Below are positions 48,533 through 49,354 of a DNA stretch of 49,354 nucleotides, in pieces. Below the pieces are notes generated by a model. That model saw nothing but the letters and a program-made list of their open reading frames with translations. It made no database searches and was not told the origin of the DNA. The translations under genes and the position numbers were made by a program. Every line of letters starts with the position of its first letter. Position 1 is the first letter of the stretch. Source of the stretch: Bacillota bacterium (lineage in GTDB: Bacteria; Bacillota; Proteinivoracia; UBA4975); assembly GCA_012523545.1 (NCBI GenBank), contig JAAYIH010000028.1, positions 1 through 49,354 of the forward strand, given 5' to 3'.

Positions 48533-49354
48533 AATTGCCACCCGGGAGGCATACGGAAAGGCCCTGGCCCAACTGGGGGCGGAAAACGAGCGCATCGTCG
48601 TCCTCGACGCCGATCTCTCGGGGTCTACCAAGACGGCGTACTTTGCCAAAGAGTTTCCCCGGCGCTTTTTTAACATCGGCATCGCCGAAGCAGACATGAT
48701 CGGCACTGCCGCCGGATTGGCCGCAGCCGGCAAAATACCCTTTGCCAGCACCTTTGCCGTGTTTGCCGCCGGCCGCGCTTACGACCAAATCCGGACGTCG
48801 GTGGCCTATCCCAACCTCAATGTCAAGATTGCCGCCAGCCACGCCGGCATTACGGTGGGAGAAGACGGCGCCACCCATCAGATGTTTGAAGACATCGCCC
48901 TGATGCGGGCTTTGCCCAACATGACGGTGCTGGTCCCGGCCGACGGGCCTGAGACCGAAGCAATGACCCGCTGGGCGGCAACCCACGAGGGCCCCGTTTA
49001 CCTGCGCCTGGGCCGGGCAGGGGTGCCGGTAATCCACGGCCCGGACTATCAGTTCCGGCCCGGCAAGGCCTCTGTGCTCCGGGACGGCGGGGACCTGGCT
49101 GTCTTTGCCTGCGGCTACATGGTACACATTGCCCTGGAGGCCGCCGACCGGCTGGCGGAGCAGGGCATCGCCGCGGCAGTGGTCAACCTGCACACCGTCA
49201 AGCCCCTGGATGTCGAGACGGTGGTCCGGTATGCCCAACGGTGCGGTGCTGTGGTTACTGCGGAGGAACACAGCATTATCGGGGGCATGGGCGGTGCCGT
49301 GGCCGAGGTGCTGGGCGAAGAGCACCCCACCCCCATGGTGCGCATCGGCATCCG
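48525..49354 (+). CDS. Transketolase, C-terminal (pyrimidine-binding) subunit, partial
   Basis: 276 codons to the window edge. TKIATREAYGKALAQLG, VVLDADLSGSTKT, FFNIGIAEADMIGTAAGLAAAGKIPF (TPP pyrimidine-binding Glu), SHAGITVGEDGATHQ and VVTAEEHSIIGGMGGAVAE fit the C-terminal half of split transketolase. Starts 8 bases inside the end of the N-terminal subunit gene; only the end of the last domain is cut off. Confidence 0.94.
   Translation, partial: MTKIATREAYGKALAQLGAENERIVVLDADLSGSTKTAYFAKEFPRRFFNIGIAEADMIGTAAGLAAAGKIPFASTFAVFAAGRAYDQIRTSVAYPNLNVKIAASHAGITVGEDGATHQMFEDIALMRALPNMTVLVPADGPETEAMTRWAATHEGPVYLRLGRAGVPVIHGPDYQFRPGKASVLRDGGDLAVFACGYMVHIALEAADRLAEQGIAAAVVNLHTVKPLDVETVVRYAQRCGAVVTAEEHSIIGGMGGAVAEVLGEEHPTPMVRIGI

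Overview
The window is about 49.4 kb of GC-rich DNA. It looks like the chromosome of an anaerobic, endospore-forming member of the Clostridia, of the Moorella/Peptococcaceae kind. The evidence: strong AGGAGG ribosome binding sites with many GTG/TTG starts, a SAM-I riboswitch before metK, oxygen-defence genes typical of anaerobes (rubrerythrin, bacteriohemerythrin), spore-surface genes (a BclA-like collagen protein and a YheC/YheD-like ATP-grasp protein), a sigma-H-type promoter before the long hpf gene, and the gene order comFC - csp - hpf - secA - prfB. The genus is an inference; there is no rRNA to test it.

Layout. 1-1.9 kb: end of a phosphonate-type importer (phnC end, fused double phnE). 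1.9-9.8 kb: small independent units: a SagB-like nitroreductase, a DUF2975-like membrane protein with its HTH regulator and a lipoprotein behind a promoter carrying two identical-looking operators, a metal-ATPase operon (thioredoxin-like, HMA protein, P1B-type ATPase), an Rpn/YhgA-like nuclease gene split at a G8 tract, a Crp/Fnr regulator, and rubrerythrin. 9.8-12.4 kb: a two-gene ABC-2 exporter. 12.6-18.9 kb: a seven-gene operon of four membrane proteins (one a DUF6754 type), a small cytosolic protein, a MutL-like ASKHA ATPase and a protein with a lipoyl/barrel-sandwich-like region and a KOW-like end. No mutase accompanies it. This is the best candidate here for an undescribed system.

19.0-23.2 kb: probable spore-surface island. 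23.4-32.0 kb: a seven-gene minus-strand operon that forms a private sugar pathway: transporter, beta-glucosidase, alpha-galactosidase, ROK sugar kinase, SIS-type sugar-phosphate isomerase, PfkB kinase and class II aldolase. Together these could take a glycoside to triose phosphates without the central glycolytic genes. 32.1-33.6 kb: SAM-I riboswitch, metK, and a 31-bp perfect inverted repeat of a REP-like kind. 33.6-37.5 kb: small genes, a sigma-70 family factor with DUF1659 and DUF2922 partners, a polysaccharide deacetylase and comFC. 37.5-38.7 kb: a structured non-coding RNA (probably raiA-motif), a cold shock gene and hpf. 38.7-49.35 kb: a FolC-like ligase, two PspC proteins, MobA-like, AIM24-like, bacteriohemerythrin, secA, prfB with its +1 frameshift, a methyltransferase, and a split transketolase that runs off the end.

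Most genes are separated by clear intrinsic hairpins, so transcription units are easy to define. No rRNA, tRNA, CRISPR array, transposase or prophage gene was recognised.
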